DNA of 64,000 bases, from assembly GCA_963798505.1 (NCBI GenBank), contig CAWCTX010000005.1, forward strand, positions 930,001 through 994,000, given 5' to 3'. This document shows, one piece after another, positions 1-8,253 of the stretch. How positions within the stretch are numbered: the stretch's first letter is position 1; every line of letters begins with the position of its first letter. Below the pieces are notes generated by a model. It saw only the letters and a list, made by a program, of their open reading frames with translations, had not been told where the DNA came from and did not search any database. Both the position numbers and the translations under genes were made by a program. The stretch is from CAVWSM01 sp963798505. GTDB taxonomy: Bacteria > Actinomycetota > Actinomycetes > Jiangellales > Jiangellaceae.

Positions 1-1471
1 GTACGGCGCGGTGCCTACCGCGACTCGGTGCGGCTCATGCAGGTGAGCCGCGCGCTGCAGACCGAGCCGGGCGTCACCGCTGCACTCGTCGCCATGGCCA
101 CCGACCTCAACCTCGACCTGCTGAGCGACATGGGATTCGAGCGACCGGCCGACGCGACACCCAACGACATGCTGGTCGCCCTGGACGCCGACGACGAGGG
201 AGCGATGTCGCGCGCACTCGCCCGCCTCGACGTGGTCCTCGCCGAACGCGCCAAGGTGAGCGAGGGCCCCATCGGCGTGCCAAGCCCGCACACCATTGGC
301 AGCGCGGTGCGCCGCCTCGACGCGACACTCGCGCTGGTCTCCACCGCAGGCAACCACGCGTTCGTCGAGGCGATGGACGCGCTCGACGCCGGGCTCTCGG
401 TCATGGTCTTCAGCGACAACGTGCCTGTGGAGCAGGAAGTCGCCCTCAAGAACACCGCAGCCGAGCGCGGACTGCTGGTCATGGGGCCCGACTGCGGGAC
501 CGCTGTCGTCGGCGGCGTCGCGCTTGGTTTCGCCAACGTCGTCAAACCCGGACCGGTCGGCCTGGTCGCCGCGTCCGGCACGGGCGCGCAACAGCTCATG
601 TCGCTGCTCGACGCCGCCGACGTCGGGATCAGCCATTGCCTGGGTGTGGGTGGCCGTGACCTGTCCGCCGCCGTAGCCGGGCGCTCGACGCTGGCCGCCC
701 TCGATCTGCTGGCCGCCGACGACGCGACCGAGCTGATCGTGGTGGTCTCCAAACCGCCCGCGGCTGCCGTTGCCGACGACGTACGACGGCACGCCGCGAC
801 GCTCGGCAAACCGGTGCGCTTCGCGCTGCTCGGCCCCGGTCAGCCCGATCTGACCGAGACAGCAGCGGACGTGGTCCGCGCGCTCGGCGGCGACTGGGAC
901 CCGCCCCGCTGGTGGCCGGCGCCGGTCGCGCGGACGGGCTCCTACCCGACCATCCGCGGCATCTTCTCCGGCGGCACGCTCTGCGAGGAGGCGCTGGTGA
1001 TCGCGGGCGAGATCCTTGGTCCTGTACGGTCCAACATCCCGCTCGATCCCGATGACGACCTCGGCGACGACCTCGATCCGTCGGGCCGGCACGCCATGAT
1101 CGACTTCGGCGACGACCGGCTCACTCGAGGCCGCCCGCACCCCATGATCGACAGCTCGCTGCGAGTGGCGCGGCTGCTCGCGGAGGCGGGCGACCCGACC
1201 TGCGGAGTCCTGCTGCTCGATGTGGTGCTCGGTCACGGCGCGCACCCCGACCCGGCGAGTGAGCTTGGCCCCGGCGATCGCCGCTGCGCATCAACGCGCC
1301 GCTGAGGACGGCCGCGATGTGGCCGTCGTCGTCACGCTCGTCGGTACAGACGGTGACCCGCAAGGGCTGGAGCGGCAGGCTCTCGCGCTGCGCGACGCCG
1401 GCGCGTCGGTGCACCTGTCCAATGCCGCGGCCGTGCGTAAGGCGGTCGAGCTCCTTGGGGACGACACATGA
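1..1471 (+). CDS. fdrA: FdrA/AllF-like acyl-CoA synthetase-fold protein (5'-partial, frameshifted)
   Basis: The frame is open from the window edge, and the residues before the GTG at 28 (RRGAYRDSVRLM) fit the family N-terminus, so the true start lies upstream. A Rossmann-type CoA-binding loop (GLVAASGTGAQQ, about nt 556-591) and the succinyl-CoA-synthetase-alpha-like layout identify FdrA. In E. coli the homologous FdrA (AllF) works with DUF1116 and DUF2877 proteins as an oxamate carbamoyltransferase in allantoin breakdown; that activity here is inference. The frame breaks near 1265-1275: one extra base in gagcttggcc moves the C-terminal part (LAPAIAAAHQRAAEDGRDVA) to another frame, which runs to the TGA at 1469-1471. 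That stop overlaps the next gene's ATG. Either an indel error or a real lesion. Confidence 0.8.
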
Positions 1472-2866
1472 CCGCGGCCGACCTGCTCGCGACGGAGCCG
1501 CGCGTGGTTACCGTCGGCATCGAGCTGCTGGCGGATGCCTTGGCGGCGCAGGCCGTACGCACTCTTGCCGTCGACTGGCGACCGCCGCCGCCGGACGCTC
1601 GAACGCCCGCTGGCCGCGGTGATGGGTGACGCGCGACGAGTCGCCGCCAACACCGAGGCGCTTGATCGGATGCTGCGGTCGACCGCGACGTTGGTGGACG
1701 TACGACCGGCGAGCGAGGCGCTCGGGCTGCAACACGGCGAGTTCCTGCACGCCGGTCCGCCGATCGAGTGGGACCGCGCGTCGGGACCGATGCGCGGCGC
1801 CCTGATCGGGGCGATGCTCTTCGAGGGGTTGGCCGACACGCCCGAGCAGGCCGAGCAGCGCCTGGCGCGCGGCGACGCGACGTGGGAGCCGTGCCACCAC
1901 CGCGGCGCGGTCGGCCCGATGGCGGGTGTCATGTCGCCGTCCATGTGGGTGTTCGAGCTGCGCGACGAGGTCAACGACCGTACGGCCTGGTGCTCGCTCA
2001 ACGAGGGGCTGGGCAAGGTGCTGCGCTACGGGGCCTACTCCCCCGACGTCATCGAGCGGCTGCGCTGGATGACCGACGTGCTGGGACCGCTGCTACGCAC
2101 CGCCGTACGCCGCCATGGCCCGGTCGACATCACCAGCATCGTCAGCCAGATGGTGCAGATGGGCGACGAGGGCCACAATCGCAACCGCGCGGGCACGCTG
2201 ATGCTGCTGCGTGAGCTGCTGCCCGATCTCTTGGAGAGCGAGGCAGCGGCGGCCGATATCGCCGAGGCGGTGCGGTTCGTCGGCGGCAACGACCACTTCT
2301 TCCTCAACCTCGTGATGCCGGCGGGCAAGCTGATGACGTCGGCCGCCGCGGGCATCGCGGGCAGCACCGTCGTGACGACCATGGCACGCAATGGCACCGA
2401 CTTCGGCATCCAGGTGTCGGGCACCGGAGACCGGTGGTTCACGGCACCCGCGCAGGTCCCGGACGGGCTCTACCTCGGCTCCTACGGTCCCGCCGACGCC
2501 AACCCCGACATCGGCGACTCGGCAATCACCGAGACCATGGGGCTCGGCGGGTTCGTCATGGCAGCGGCGCCGGCCATCGTGCGCTTCGTCGGCGGGTCGG
2601 TGCCAGACGCGCTGCGTGCAACGCAGGAGATGTACGAGATCACCGTCGGCGAGAACCCGACGTTCGGCGTGCCCATCCTGGAGTTTCGCGGCGCCCCAAC
2701 GGGCATCGACGTGACGCGGGTCGTACGCACCGGCATCCTGCCGCAGATCAACACCGGCATCGCCGGGCGCGTGGCGGGGACCGGGCAGGTGGGTGCCGGG
2801 CTCGTTCGGCCGCCGATGGAGTGCTTTGCGGCTGCGCTGTCGGCGTTGGCGGAGTCCGCGAGTTGA
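1468..2866 (+). CDS. DUF1116 protein (YlbE/AllG-like), frameshifted near its start
   Basis: The ATG at 1468 overlaps the FdrA stop in an ATGA junction, supporting translational coupling. The first 40 or so residues (MTAADLLATEPRVVTVG, then AVDWRPPPP) are in one frame; from about 1600 the protein continues one base over as ERPLAAVMGDARRV and runs to the TGA at 2864-2866. The corrected length is about 465 aa, normal for DUF1116. Glycine- and asparagine-rich motifs such as GGNDHFFLNLVMP are intact. DUF1116 proteins pair with FdrA; in E. coli the pair belongs to a transcarbamoylase. The third subunit (DUF2877) and a carbamate kinase are not downstream; they may lie upstream of the window. Confidence 0.8.
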
Positions 2867-3029
2867 GGTTCACCAGCCACCAAGGTCGACGCTGCGTTCG
2901 ACAACTGTGTCGAGCAAGCGCTCGGGCACCGACCCGTCTCCGCAACAAGCATCCGCAACCGGAGGACGGATGATCACGCATCTGCTTGATATGCGCGCGT
3001 CGAGCGGATCGACTTCTCGTCGGCCCCGC

Positions 3030-3518
3030 TCAAGCCCGTGAGACCGCCGCGCGCACCTGGTCCAACATCTCCTTCTCGCCCTTGCTGACCTGCTCCGCGC
3101 CGAACCCCATGAAGCCGCCCTCCTTGGCGGCGTTGGCGGCGGCTTGCGCCGAGGCGAGCAGCCACTGGCCGAACGCCGCCGTCTCTTCGGGGGTCGCCCG
3201 AGCCGCAACAATCGCCTGGACGGCGCCCAGCTCGACCAGCACCTGCTCACCCACCGGTGCGGTCCCCTCCGACGTTGGGCGGTACCCCTTGAGCGGGTTC
3301 CGCTTCTGCTGGACCTCCGCCTGGATGTCGAGGGCCACCTCGGTCACCAGTTGCTCCCGACTGGAAGGATTCGTGGCGGACTTGACCGTCGCCATCGACT
3401 CCTTCGCGGCCTCGATCGGACCGCCGGGATCGGCCAGGGATATGGCTAGACCGGCCACGAACGGCGCCCGCACGATCCGGCTCCACTCCTCCTCGGAGAA
3501 GTCACTCTTGGTCGTCAC
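3030..3518 (-). CDS. conserved hypothetical protein, 162 aa
   Basis: I do not recognise the function. The GTG at 3518 follows gaaagga at good spacing, and the frame is acidic and alanine-rich with actinobacterial codon use. It begins TTKSDFSEEEWSRIVRAPF and is predicted mostly helical and soluble, with no signal peptide or membrane segment. A glycine-rich stretch (KEGGFMGFGAEQVSKGE) near the C-terminus is the most distinctive feature. It runs towards the convergent DUF1116 gene; the intervening 163 bases hold no gene I can support. Confidence 0.7.
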   Translation of the reverse strand: MTTKSDFSEEEWSRIVRAPFVAGLAISLADPGGPIEAAKESMATVKSATNPSSREQLVTEVALDIQAEVQQKRNPLKGYRPTSEGTAPVGEQVLVELGAVQAIVAARATPEETAAFGQWLLASAQAAANAAKEGGFMGFGAEQVSKGEKEMLDQVRAAVSRA

Positions 3519-3806
3519 GGCACGTCCTTTCGTCTGGAGGCTGGCGGGGTGGGCTGTCCGCGGGCCGTCCGCGTGCCCCGCGTGCCAGTCTCCCCGGTCG
3601 CGCCGGACGTTGTCACGGTCCGCTGTCTACGTCAGGAACCAACGATCACGCCGCCGACCGGTCGGGCTCGTTTGCGCGGATCTTGGCTGTATGACGACCC
3701 TCATGCTGGAAGAGACGGGCGGTTCCGTGGTCGCTTCTGACCGGCGTATCGGGGGCAGACTCACGCGCCAGAGGGTTTCGAGTACGCAGTCACGGGCACT
3801 GGAGAC

Positions 3807-3989
3807 GTGCGAATCACTCATCACGGTCGCCTAGCGACAACGCTGCGGGGCCTTCGGGCTGCGCAGTTCCTCGACGAAGTCGAAGCTGGTGATCCGCAGG
3901 AGGTCATGGCCCGCGTCATCGGCAACTACAAGCGCGGTAACGAACGCACCGCGAGGCAGCACCCACGCAACCAGCGCCAGCGGCGTTAG
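3807..3989 (+). CDS. small basic conserved protein (about 60-80 aa), start uncertain
   Basis: From the GTG at 3807 the frame reads RITHHGRLATTLRG, then AAQFLDEVEAGDPQEVMARV and GNYKRGNERTARQHPRN. This looks like a small actinobacterial protein with a basic C-terminal tail. The in-frame codons upstream (PEGFEYAVTGTGD, back to the TGA at 3738-3740) also read like protein of this kind but contain no ATG or GTG. The real gene may therefore start further up and be cut by a small lesion. There is no clear ribosome-binding site at the right distance. Function unknown. Confidence 0.45.
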   Translation: MRITHHGRLATTLRGLRAAQFLDEVEAGDPQEVMARVIGNYKRGNERTARQHPRNQRQRR

Positions 3990-4349
3990 CGCACACCGGC
4001 TCCGCGAAGTCCGAATCGACGAGCGCGATATTCGCGAGCGTCTTCTGACGCAAGGGTCCAGCCTGCCGGTTATCCGCCGCTGGATCCCCGCCGCCCGCAG
4101 ACCGCCCTGGCCGCCTAGAGCTCGACATGGAACTCCCCGATGACGCACCTCGGGACTTGTACGCGACGAAGCGCCCGAAGACCATCGTCAACGTCCCCTT
4201 GCTCATCGAAAGGGTCGGTGCAGCGCAGTGGAACCTTCGAATGCAACAGAACCGCCCATCCGGCGCCGCGGTGGGTTCCTGTGGACAGCGCCGCCGCGCC
4301 TGGGTCGGACTAGGGCAGTCTGGTGCGACTCTCGCCCGAGGACGGCACC
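3990..4349. other. intergenic stretch with no supported gene
   Basis: About 360 bases without a convincing coding frame on either strand, and without an RNA gene or strong hairpin. GC is slightly lower than in the flanking operons. With the broken genes on both sides, it reads as decaying accessory sequence. Confidence 0.4.
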
Positions 4350-4800
4350 ATGACAACCATGCCGGTGATGCCGCGTGCCACGGACGACTGGACCGTCGAC
4401 GACCTGGAGGGACTGCCTGAGGACGACGGCCTCCGTTACGAGCGTCGTCGACGGGATGCTCCTGGTGAGCCCGTCGCCAAACGCGGCTCATCAGCGCGCC
4501 AGCGGACGGCTGTACCGAGTGCTCGTATCCGCTTGCCCCGACGATCTTGAGGTTGTCTACGCGCCCCTCGACTGGCAGCCCGACCGGCGCAACTCGTTCG
4601 AGCCGGATCTGCTCGTCGTCGCCAGAGAGGGCGGCATCGGCTCCTACTGGATTGTCGATCCTGCGGTGCCGTCGATCGTCGCGTACGACCTCGTCGATGG
4701 GGCCTACCTCGAGATCGCGCGGGCGGAAGGCGATCAGCAGGTCGCTCTCGCGCACCGGTACCCCGTCGAGCTCACGCCGTCGACGCTGGTCGAGTCCTAA
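4350..4800 (+). pseudogene. Uma2-family (DUF820) endonuclease remnant with a frameshift and a missing core
   Basis: The ATG at 4350 opens MTTMPVMPRATDDWTVDDLE and LPEDDGLRYE, the usual Uma2 N-terminus. Near 4440-4446 the frame slips by one base and continues as VVDGMLLVSPSPNAAHQRAS up to LEVVYAPLDWQPD and EPDLLVVARE. The sequence then jumps straight to GGIGSYWIVDP. In Uma2 proteins these two blocks are separated by roughly 40-45 residues holding VEVLSPS and the acidic and lysine residues of the restriction-like active site; here they are absent. With both lesions it cannot be an active nuclease. The deletion is not explained by a one-base reading error. Confidence 0.7.
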
Positions 4801-4807
4801 CGGCCCA

Positions 4808-5416
4808 ATGCCTCCTGTGACCTTCGCTGCACTCGCTGCACAGGTCAGCTCGTCGCCGCCGCGCCTCGGACCCGTACGCCTGGTGTGCGTCGACGGGCCG
4901 GCCGGGTCGGGCAAGACCACGTTCGCCGGTCGGCTGGCGGCGGCGCTCGGCGGTGTGCCCGTCGTACACATGGATGATCTGTACGAGGGCTGGACCGGCC
5001 TCGACGGCGTGTGGGAGCGGCTGTACGGATGGGTGCTCGAGCCGCTCGCCGCCGGTCGGCCCGGGCGATATCGGCGCTACGACTGGGCGGCCGGCGAGTT
5101 CGCGGAGTGGCACGACGTGCCGGTTGCCGAGGCGCTGGTCGTCGAGGGATGCGGGTCGGCGCAGCGCGGCGTCGACCCCTACGCGACCCTGCGCATCTGG
5201 GTCGAGGCGCCACGTGAGCTCCGGATGGAACGCGGCATCACCCGTGATGGTGAAGCGATGCGGGATGAGTGGCTGCGGTGGGCCGACCTGGAGGCCGCGC
5301 ACTTCGCCCGCGAGCGCACGCGCGAGCGAGCAGACCTGCACGTCGACGGCGTCACCGGCCGAACGGCCACCACCAGCGCCGGCGAGGGTGCCGGATCACG
5401 ACCGGACCGTTCTTGA
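4808..5416 (+). CDS. uridine kinase-like P-loop NTPase, 202 aa
   Basis: A Walker A loop (DGPAGSGKTTFAGRLAAAL) follows RLVCVDG near residue 25, and VPVVHMDDLYEGW matches the substrate-side motif of uridine/phosphoribulokinase-like kinases. EALVVEGCGS is a likely Walker B strand, and the arginine-rich lid segment (ERTRERADLHV) is near the end. ATG 4808 is chosen; GTG 4817 is possible. The substrate cannot be named. The last 65 bases overlap the 3' end of the convergent DUF1707 gene. Confidence 0.7.
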   Translation: MPPVTFAALAAQVSSSPPRLGPVRLVCVDGPAGSGKTTFAGRLAAALGGVPVVHMDDLYEGWTGLDGVWERLYGWVLEPLAAGRPGRYRRYDWAAGEFAEWHDVPVAEALVVEGCGSAQRGVDPYATLRIWVEAPRELRMERGITRDGEAMRDEWLRWADLEAAHFARERTRERADLHVDGVTGRTATTSAGEGAGSRPDRS

Positions 5417-5945
5417 TCACACCCGTGATGCGGATGCGCGGGGTGCCCTGCCTGGCGCGCTTGCGCCTCTTGTCCTTCACTCCGGTGTTCACCGTCTGGA
5501 TCTCGTCGTCGACATCGACGCCCCAACTCTCCGGGACAACGAGGACGACCCGTCCGTTCTTGGTGTTCACCTCGAGCAGGATCTCCGACACGCGGACCAG
5601 CGCCTCGGTGAAGTCGAGCCGCACCCCGGCGTTCTGGGTGATCACCACGAGGTGCCGCGGCACGCGCCACTGGCCGTCTCGGGTCAGCGCGCTGTTCTTG
5701 GTGCGCAGGGTGAGCACGTCCGATGGCCCGTGTCCGGTGTGCGCAAGGTCCGCAGTCACCACCTCGAGCTCTGACCGCGTCTTGCTTGCGTAGATCCGCT
5801 CGAGTCGCTCGTTGAGCTCGCTGAAGTCGAGCTGCCCGTCGGCGTGGGCGTCCTGGACGATGGCAGCGGCGTTGTCGCGGTCATGGTCGCTTGCGCGGAT
5901 CTCCGGTGGCCTCGCCGGATCCGCTGGCTGGTGCTCCATCGTCAT
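5352..5945 (-). CDS. DUF1707 protein with LiaF-like C-terminal domain
   Basis: The N-terminus (IRASDHDRDNAAAIVQDAHA then DGQLDFSELNERLERIYASK) is the DUF1707 domain common in actinobacteria, a short helical module distantly like SHOCT. The remaining 100 or so residues resemble the beta-rich C-terminal part of cell-wall-stress LiaF/YvqF proteins (VRLDFTEALVRVSEILLEV, VVLVVPESWGVDVDDEI). A basic, tryptophan-rich end (RRRWWWPFGR) could touch the membrane, but no transmembrane helix is present. Two in-frame ATGs (5945 and 5939) are close together; neither has a strong ribosome-binding site. Role inferred only broadly as envelope-related. Confidence 0.7.
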   Translation of the reverse strand: MTMEHQPADPARPPEIRASDHDRDNAAAIVQDAHADGQLDFSELNERLERIYASKTRSELEVVTADLAHTGHGPSDVLTLRTKNSALTRDGQWRVPRHLVVITQNAGVRLDFTEALVRVSEILLEVNTKNGRVVLVVPESWGVDVDDEIQTVNTGVKDKRRKRARQGTPRIRITGVIKNGPVVIRHPRRRWWWPFGR

Positions 5946-5970
5946 GCCAGAAACCGTATCCGGGGCCGCG

Positions 5971-6831
5971 TCAGATCCGGCAGGCGTGGATGTCTGTGAC
6001 CAGGATCGCTCGCGCGCCGATCTCCCACAGGTCGTCCATGACGCGCTGGGCGTCGGCCCGCGGGACCATGGCGCGCACGGCGACCCAGCCCTCGCGGTGC
6101 AATGGCGACACGGTGGGCGACTCCAGGCCCGGCGTCATCGCGGACGCCTCATCGACCTTCTCGGTGCGGATGTCGTAGTCCATCATCACGTAGCGCCGCG
6201 CCACGAGGACGCCCTGCAGCCGCCGCATCAGCAAACCCACGCCGGCGTGCTCGGGAGCGTCGGCGCGGCGGATAAGCACCGCCTCCGACACGAGGATCGG
6301 GTCTCCGACGATCTCCAGCCCGGCCTGGCGAAGCGTCGTACCCGTCGACACGACGTCGGCGATGGCGTCGGCGACTCCGAGCCGCACAGCGGTCTCGACC
6401 GCGCCGTCCAGCCGGATCACCTGTGCGTCGACTCCGTGGTCGGCGAGGTGGGCACCGACAATTCCCGCGTATGAGGTCGCGACGCGGAGGCCCGCCAGGC
6501 CACTGACATCGGCAGCGGCACCGGGGGCCGTCGCGTAGCGGAACGTCGACCCGCCGAAGCCGAGGCTGAGCACCTCCTCGGCGGCCGCGCCCGAGTCGAG
6601 CAACAGGTCACGGCCGGTGATGCCTACGTCGAGGGTGCCCGACCCGACGTACACCGCGATGTCGCGTGGACGCAGGAAGAAGAACTCGGCGTTGTTGTCG
6701 GGGTCGGCCAGCACCAGGTCACGCACGTCGGCGCGCTGTCGATAGCCGGCCTCGCGCAGGATCTCGGCCGCCGGCTCGGCGAGCGATCCCTTGTTGGGCA
6801 CGGCGATCCGCAGGGTGGTTCCGTTGGGCAT
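5971..6831 (-). CDS. hisG: ATP phosphoribosyltransferase, long form
   Basis: Catalyses the first step of histidine synthesis, joining PRPP and ATP to give phosphoribosyl-ATP. Recognisable segments are LRIAVPNKGSL at the start, GTLDVGITGRDLLLDSG, and the phosphate-binding DVVSTGTTLRQAGL. At 286 aa it is the long form with a C-terminal regulatory domain (QGVLVARRYVMMDYDI to the end) that binds histidine for feedback control, so no HisZ partner is expected. ATG 6831 has gaggag upstream. It lies 56 bases downstream of hisE on the same strand. Confidence 0.95.
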   Translation of the reverse strand: MPNGTTLRIAVPNKGSLAEPAAEILREAGYRQRADVRDLVLADPDNNAEFFFLRPRDIAVYVGSGTLDVGITGRDLLLDSGAAAEEVLSLGFGGSTFRYATAPGAAADVSGLAGLRVATSYAGIVGAHLADHGVDAQVIRLDGAVETAVRLGVADAIADVVSTGTTLRQAGLEIVGDPILVSEAVLIRRADAPEHAGVGLLMRRLQGVLVARRYVMMDYDIRTEKVDEASAMTPGLESPTVSPLHREGWVAVRAMVPRADAQRVMDDLWEIGARAILVTDIHACRI

Positions 6832-6887
6832 GAGCGTCTCCTCGTACGGAGGCGAATGGGCGGGCAGTCGGTTAGGTCTGTGAGACC

Positions 6888-7151
6888 TCAGAGATGCTCG
6901 TAGACCTGCTGCAGGCTGAGGCCTCGCGCCAGCATGAGCACCTGCACCTGGTAGAGCAGCTGGGAGATCTCCTCGGCCGCCCGTTCCGGCGACTCGTGCT
7001 CGGCCGCCATCCAGGCCTCGGCCGCCTCCTCGACGACCTTCTTGCCGACGTGATGGACGCCCTGCCGCACCGCCATGACAGTGCCCGATCCCTCGGCTCC
7101 GTCGGCAACCTTGGCGGCGAGCTCGGCCCACAGGCCGTCGAACGTCTTCAC
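6888..7151 (-). CDS. hisE: phosphoribosyl-ATP pyrophosphatase
   Basis: Hydrolyses phosphoribosyl-ATP to phosphoribosyl-AMP, the second step of histidine synthesis. At 87 aa it has the expected size of the free-standing actinobacterial enzyme. The all-alpha NTP pyrophosphohydrolase motif is clear: GKKVVEEAAEAWMAAEHES followed by AAEEISQLLYQVQVLM, with the metal-binding EE and ExxQ acidic residues. The GTG start at 7151 is set by gagagga seven bases before it; a longer frame from 7208 adds residues unlike the family. Confidence 0.93.
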   Translation of the reverse strand: MKTFDGLWAELAAKVADGAEGSGTVMAVRQGVHHVGKKVVEEAAEAWMAAEHESPERAAEEISQLLYQVQVLMLARGLSLQQVYEHL

Positions 7152-7204
7152 GCAGGGTCCTCTCGGTGGCGATCCGCGGATCAGCGTACGCAACGGGCGG
7201 CAGC

Positions 7205-7507
7205 TCACGGCTCCAGGTCGTAGGCGGCCATCATGGCCGCGGCAAGCTGGGGCTCTTGATCGGGCAGCAGGTAACCGAGCAGCCGACCGATGCTTGCGCG
7301 GTCGATCGTGGACACGTTGTCCAGCGAAACCACCGAGTCATGGTCGAGCCCGTTGGGTGGCCCGACAGGCACTTCGCTGAGCAGCCCGCGGATCGTCGAG
7401 GTGATCGGCGCAACGGTGATGCGGCGGAGATAAGGCCGGGCGGACTCGCGAGTCAGCAGCAGGGCGGGCCGGGCCATGTCCAAGGTGACCAGGTGGATCG
7501 GGCGCAT
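7205..7507 (-). CDS. MazF/PemK-like toxin of a type II toxin-antitoxin pair
   Basis: A 100-aa protein whose start overlaps the stop of the antitoxin upstream. RPALLLTRESARPYLRRITV, then APITSTIRGL and SEVPVGPPNGLDHDSVVSLD, match the MazF/PemK beta-barrel RNase family: the arginine of PITSTIRG and the threonine before it are the conserved active-site pair, and the next strand reads VPVG. Such toxins cleave mRNA or other RNA at short motifs; the target here is unknown. The pair sits between hisE and ribH, interrupting an otherwise conserved order, which suggests a mobile insertion. Confidence 0.85.
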   Translation of the reverse strand: MRPIHLVTLDMARPALLLTRESARPYLRRITVAPITSTIRGLLSEVPVGPPNGLDHDSVVSLDNVSTIDRASIGRLLGYLLPDQEPQLAAAMMAAYDLEP

Positions 7508-7749
7508 CAGTCGATGTCGCTGGGATGCTGGGCGGCCTCGCCGGTAAACCCGGCCAGGTCTGGATAGGGATCAGCGCCTCCGAGTGCGGCCAGGACCGCC
7601 ACCTCCGCCTCGGCAGCCTCCCTGCGGCGCTCCCGTTCGAGCGCGCGACGAACCATGTCGGCACGGCTTTCGGCCTTACCGGCATCCACCTGGGCGTCGA
7701 TGAACTCGATCAGGGCGTCCGGCACTCGCACCGCGATCTGGGTGGCCAT
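7507..7749 (-). CDS. ribbon-helix-helix antitoxin (MazE/CopG type)
   Basis: An 80-aa protein with a short N-terminal beta strand (ATQIAVRVPDALIEFIDAQV) followed by two helices (SRADMVRRALERERRR), the ribbon-helix-helix DNA-binding fold. The acidic, flexible C-terminus (LGGADPYPDLAGFTGE) is typical of the part that wraps a MazF toxin. Its TGA shares a base with the toxin ATG at 7507. It probably represses the pair by binding the inverted repeat over its own start codon. Confidence 0.85.
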   Translation of the reverse strand: MATQIAVRVPDALIEFIDAQVDAGKAESRADMVRRALERERRREAAEAEVAVLAALGGADPYPDLAGFTGEAAQHPSDID

Positions 7750-7764
7750 ACCAAGATGGTACCA
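7749..7764. promoter_or_regulatory. candidate operator over the antitoxin start
   Basis: TACCAAGATGGTA at 7749-7761 is a perfect 5-bp inverted repeat with a 3-base spacer, touching the antitoxin ATG. It overlaps a perfect 8-bp palindrome, TGGTACCA, at 7757-7764. Placement is typical of toxin-antitoxin autoregulation by ribbon-helix-helix proteins. Binding is inferred. Confidence 0.45.
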
Positions 7765-7776
7765 GCGTGGGATGCG

Positions 7777-8253
7777 TCAGGCGTACACATCCCGCAGCGC
7801 GCACGCGGTAGCGATCGCCGCCTGCGCTGCCTCGTACCCCTTGTCCTCCTTGGAGTCGGGCAGCCCGATCCGGTCGAGCGCCTGCTCGACGTTGTCGCAG
7901 GTGAGCACCCCGAAACCGATGGGCACGCCGGTCTCGACGCTCACCTGGGTGAGGCCGACGGTCGCGGCCTGGCACACGTAGTCGAAGTGCGGCGTCTCGC
8001 CGCGGATCACCACGCCGAGCGCAACGATGGCGTCGTAGCCGTGACGGGCCAGCCGCGCCGCGGCCACGGGCAGCTCGAACGACCCCGGAACCCGGAGCAC
8101 CACCGGGTCGCGGACCTTGTCCTCGGCCAGGCCGCGCAACGCACCAGCGACCAGCGCTTCCATCACCTGCTCGTGCCACTGGGCCGCGACGATGGCGACC
8201 CGCAGTTCTCCCCCGTCGCGCGCCTCGAGGCGGGGAGCACCCGCTCCACTCAT
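7777..8253 (-). CDS. ribH: 6,7-dimethyl-8-ribityllumazine synthase
   Basis: Condenses 5-amino-6-ribitylaminouracil with dihydroxybutanone phosphate to give lumazine, the penultimate step of riboflavin synthesis. The family landmarks are present in order: VAIVAAQWHEQVMEALV, VPGSFELPVAAARLA, VALGVVIRGETPHFDYV with the catalytic histidine, and PIGFGVLTCDNVEQAL. Length (158 aa) is normal. Its ATG at 8253 overlaps the ribBA stop at 8250-8252 (ATGA), making it the last gene of the rib operon. Confidence 0.95.
   Translation of the reverse strand: MSGAGAPRLEARDGGELRVAIVAAQWHEQVMEALVAGALRGLAEDKVRDPVVLRVPGSFELPVAAARLARHGYDAIVALGVVIRGETPHFDYVCQAATVGLTQVSVETGVPIGFGVLTCDNVEQALDRIGLPDSKEDKGYEAAQAAIATACALRDVYA

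Noticed and set aside
2870..3030. Possible minus-strand gene tail ending LLDTVVERSVDLGGW
   Set aside because: Looks protein-like over about 20 residues, but no start, domain or consistent frame supports a gene.
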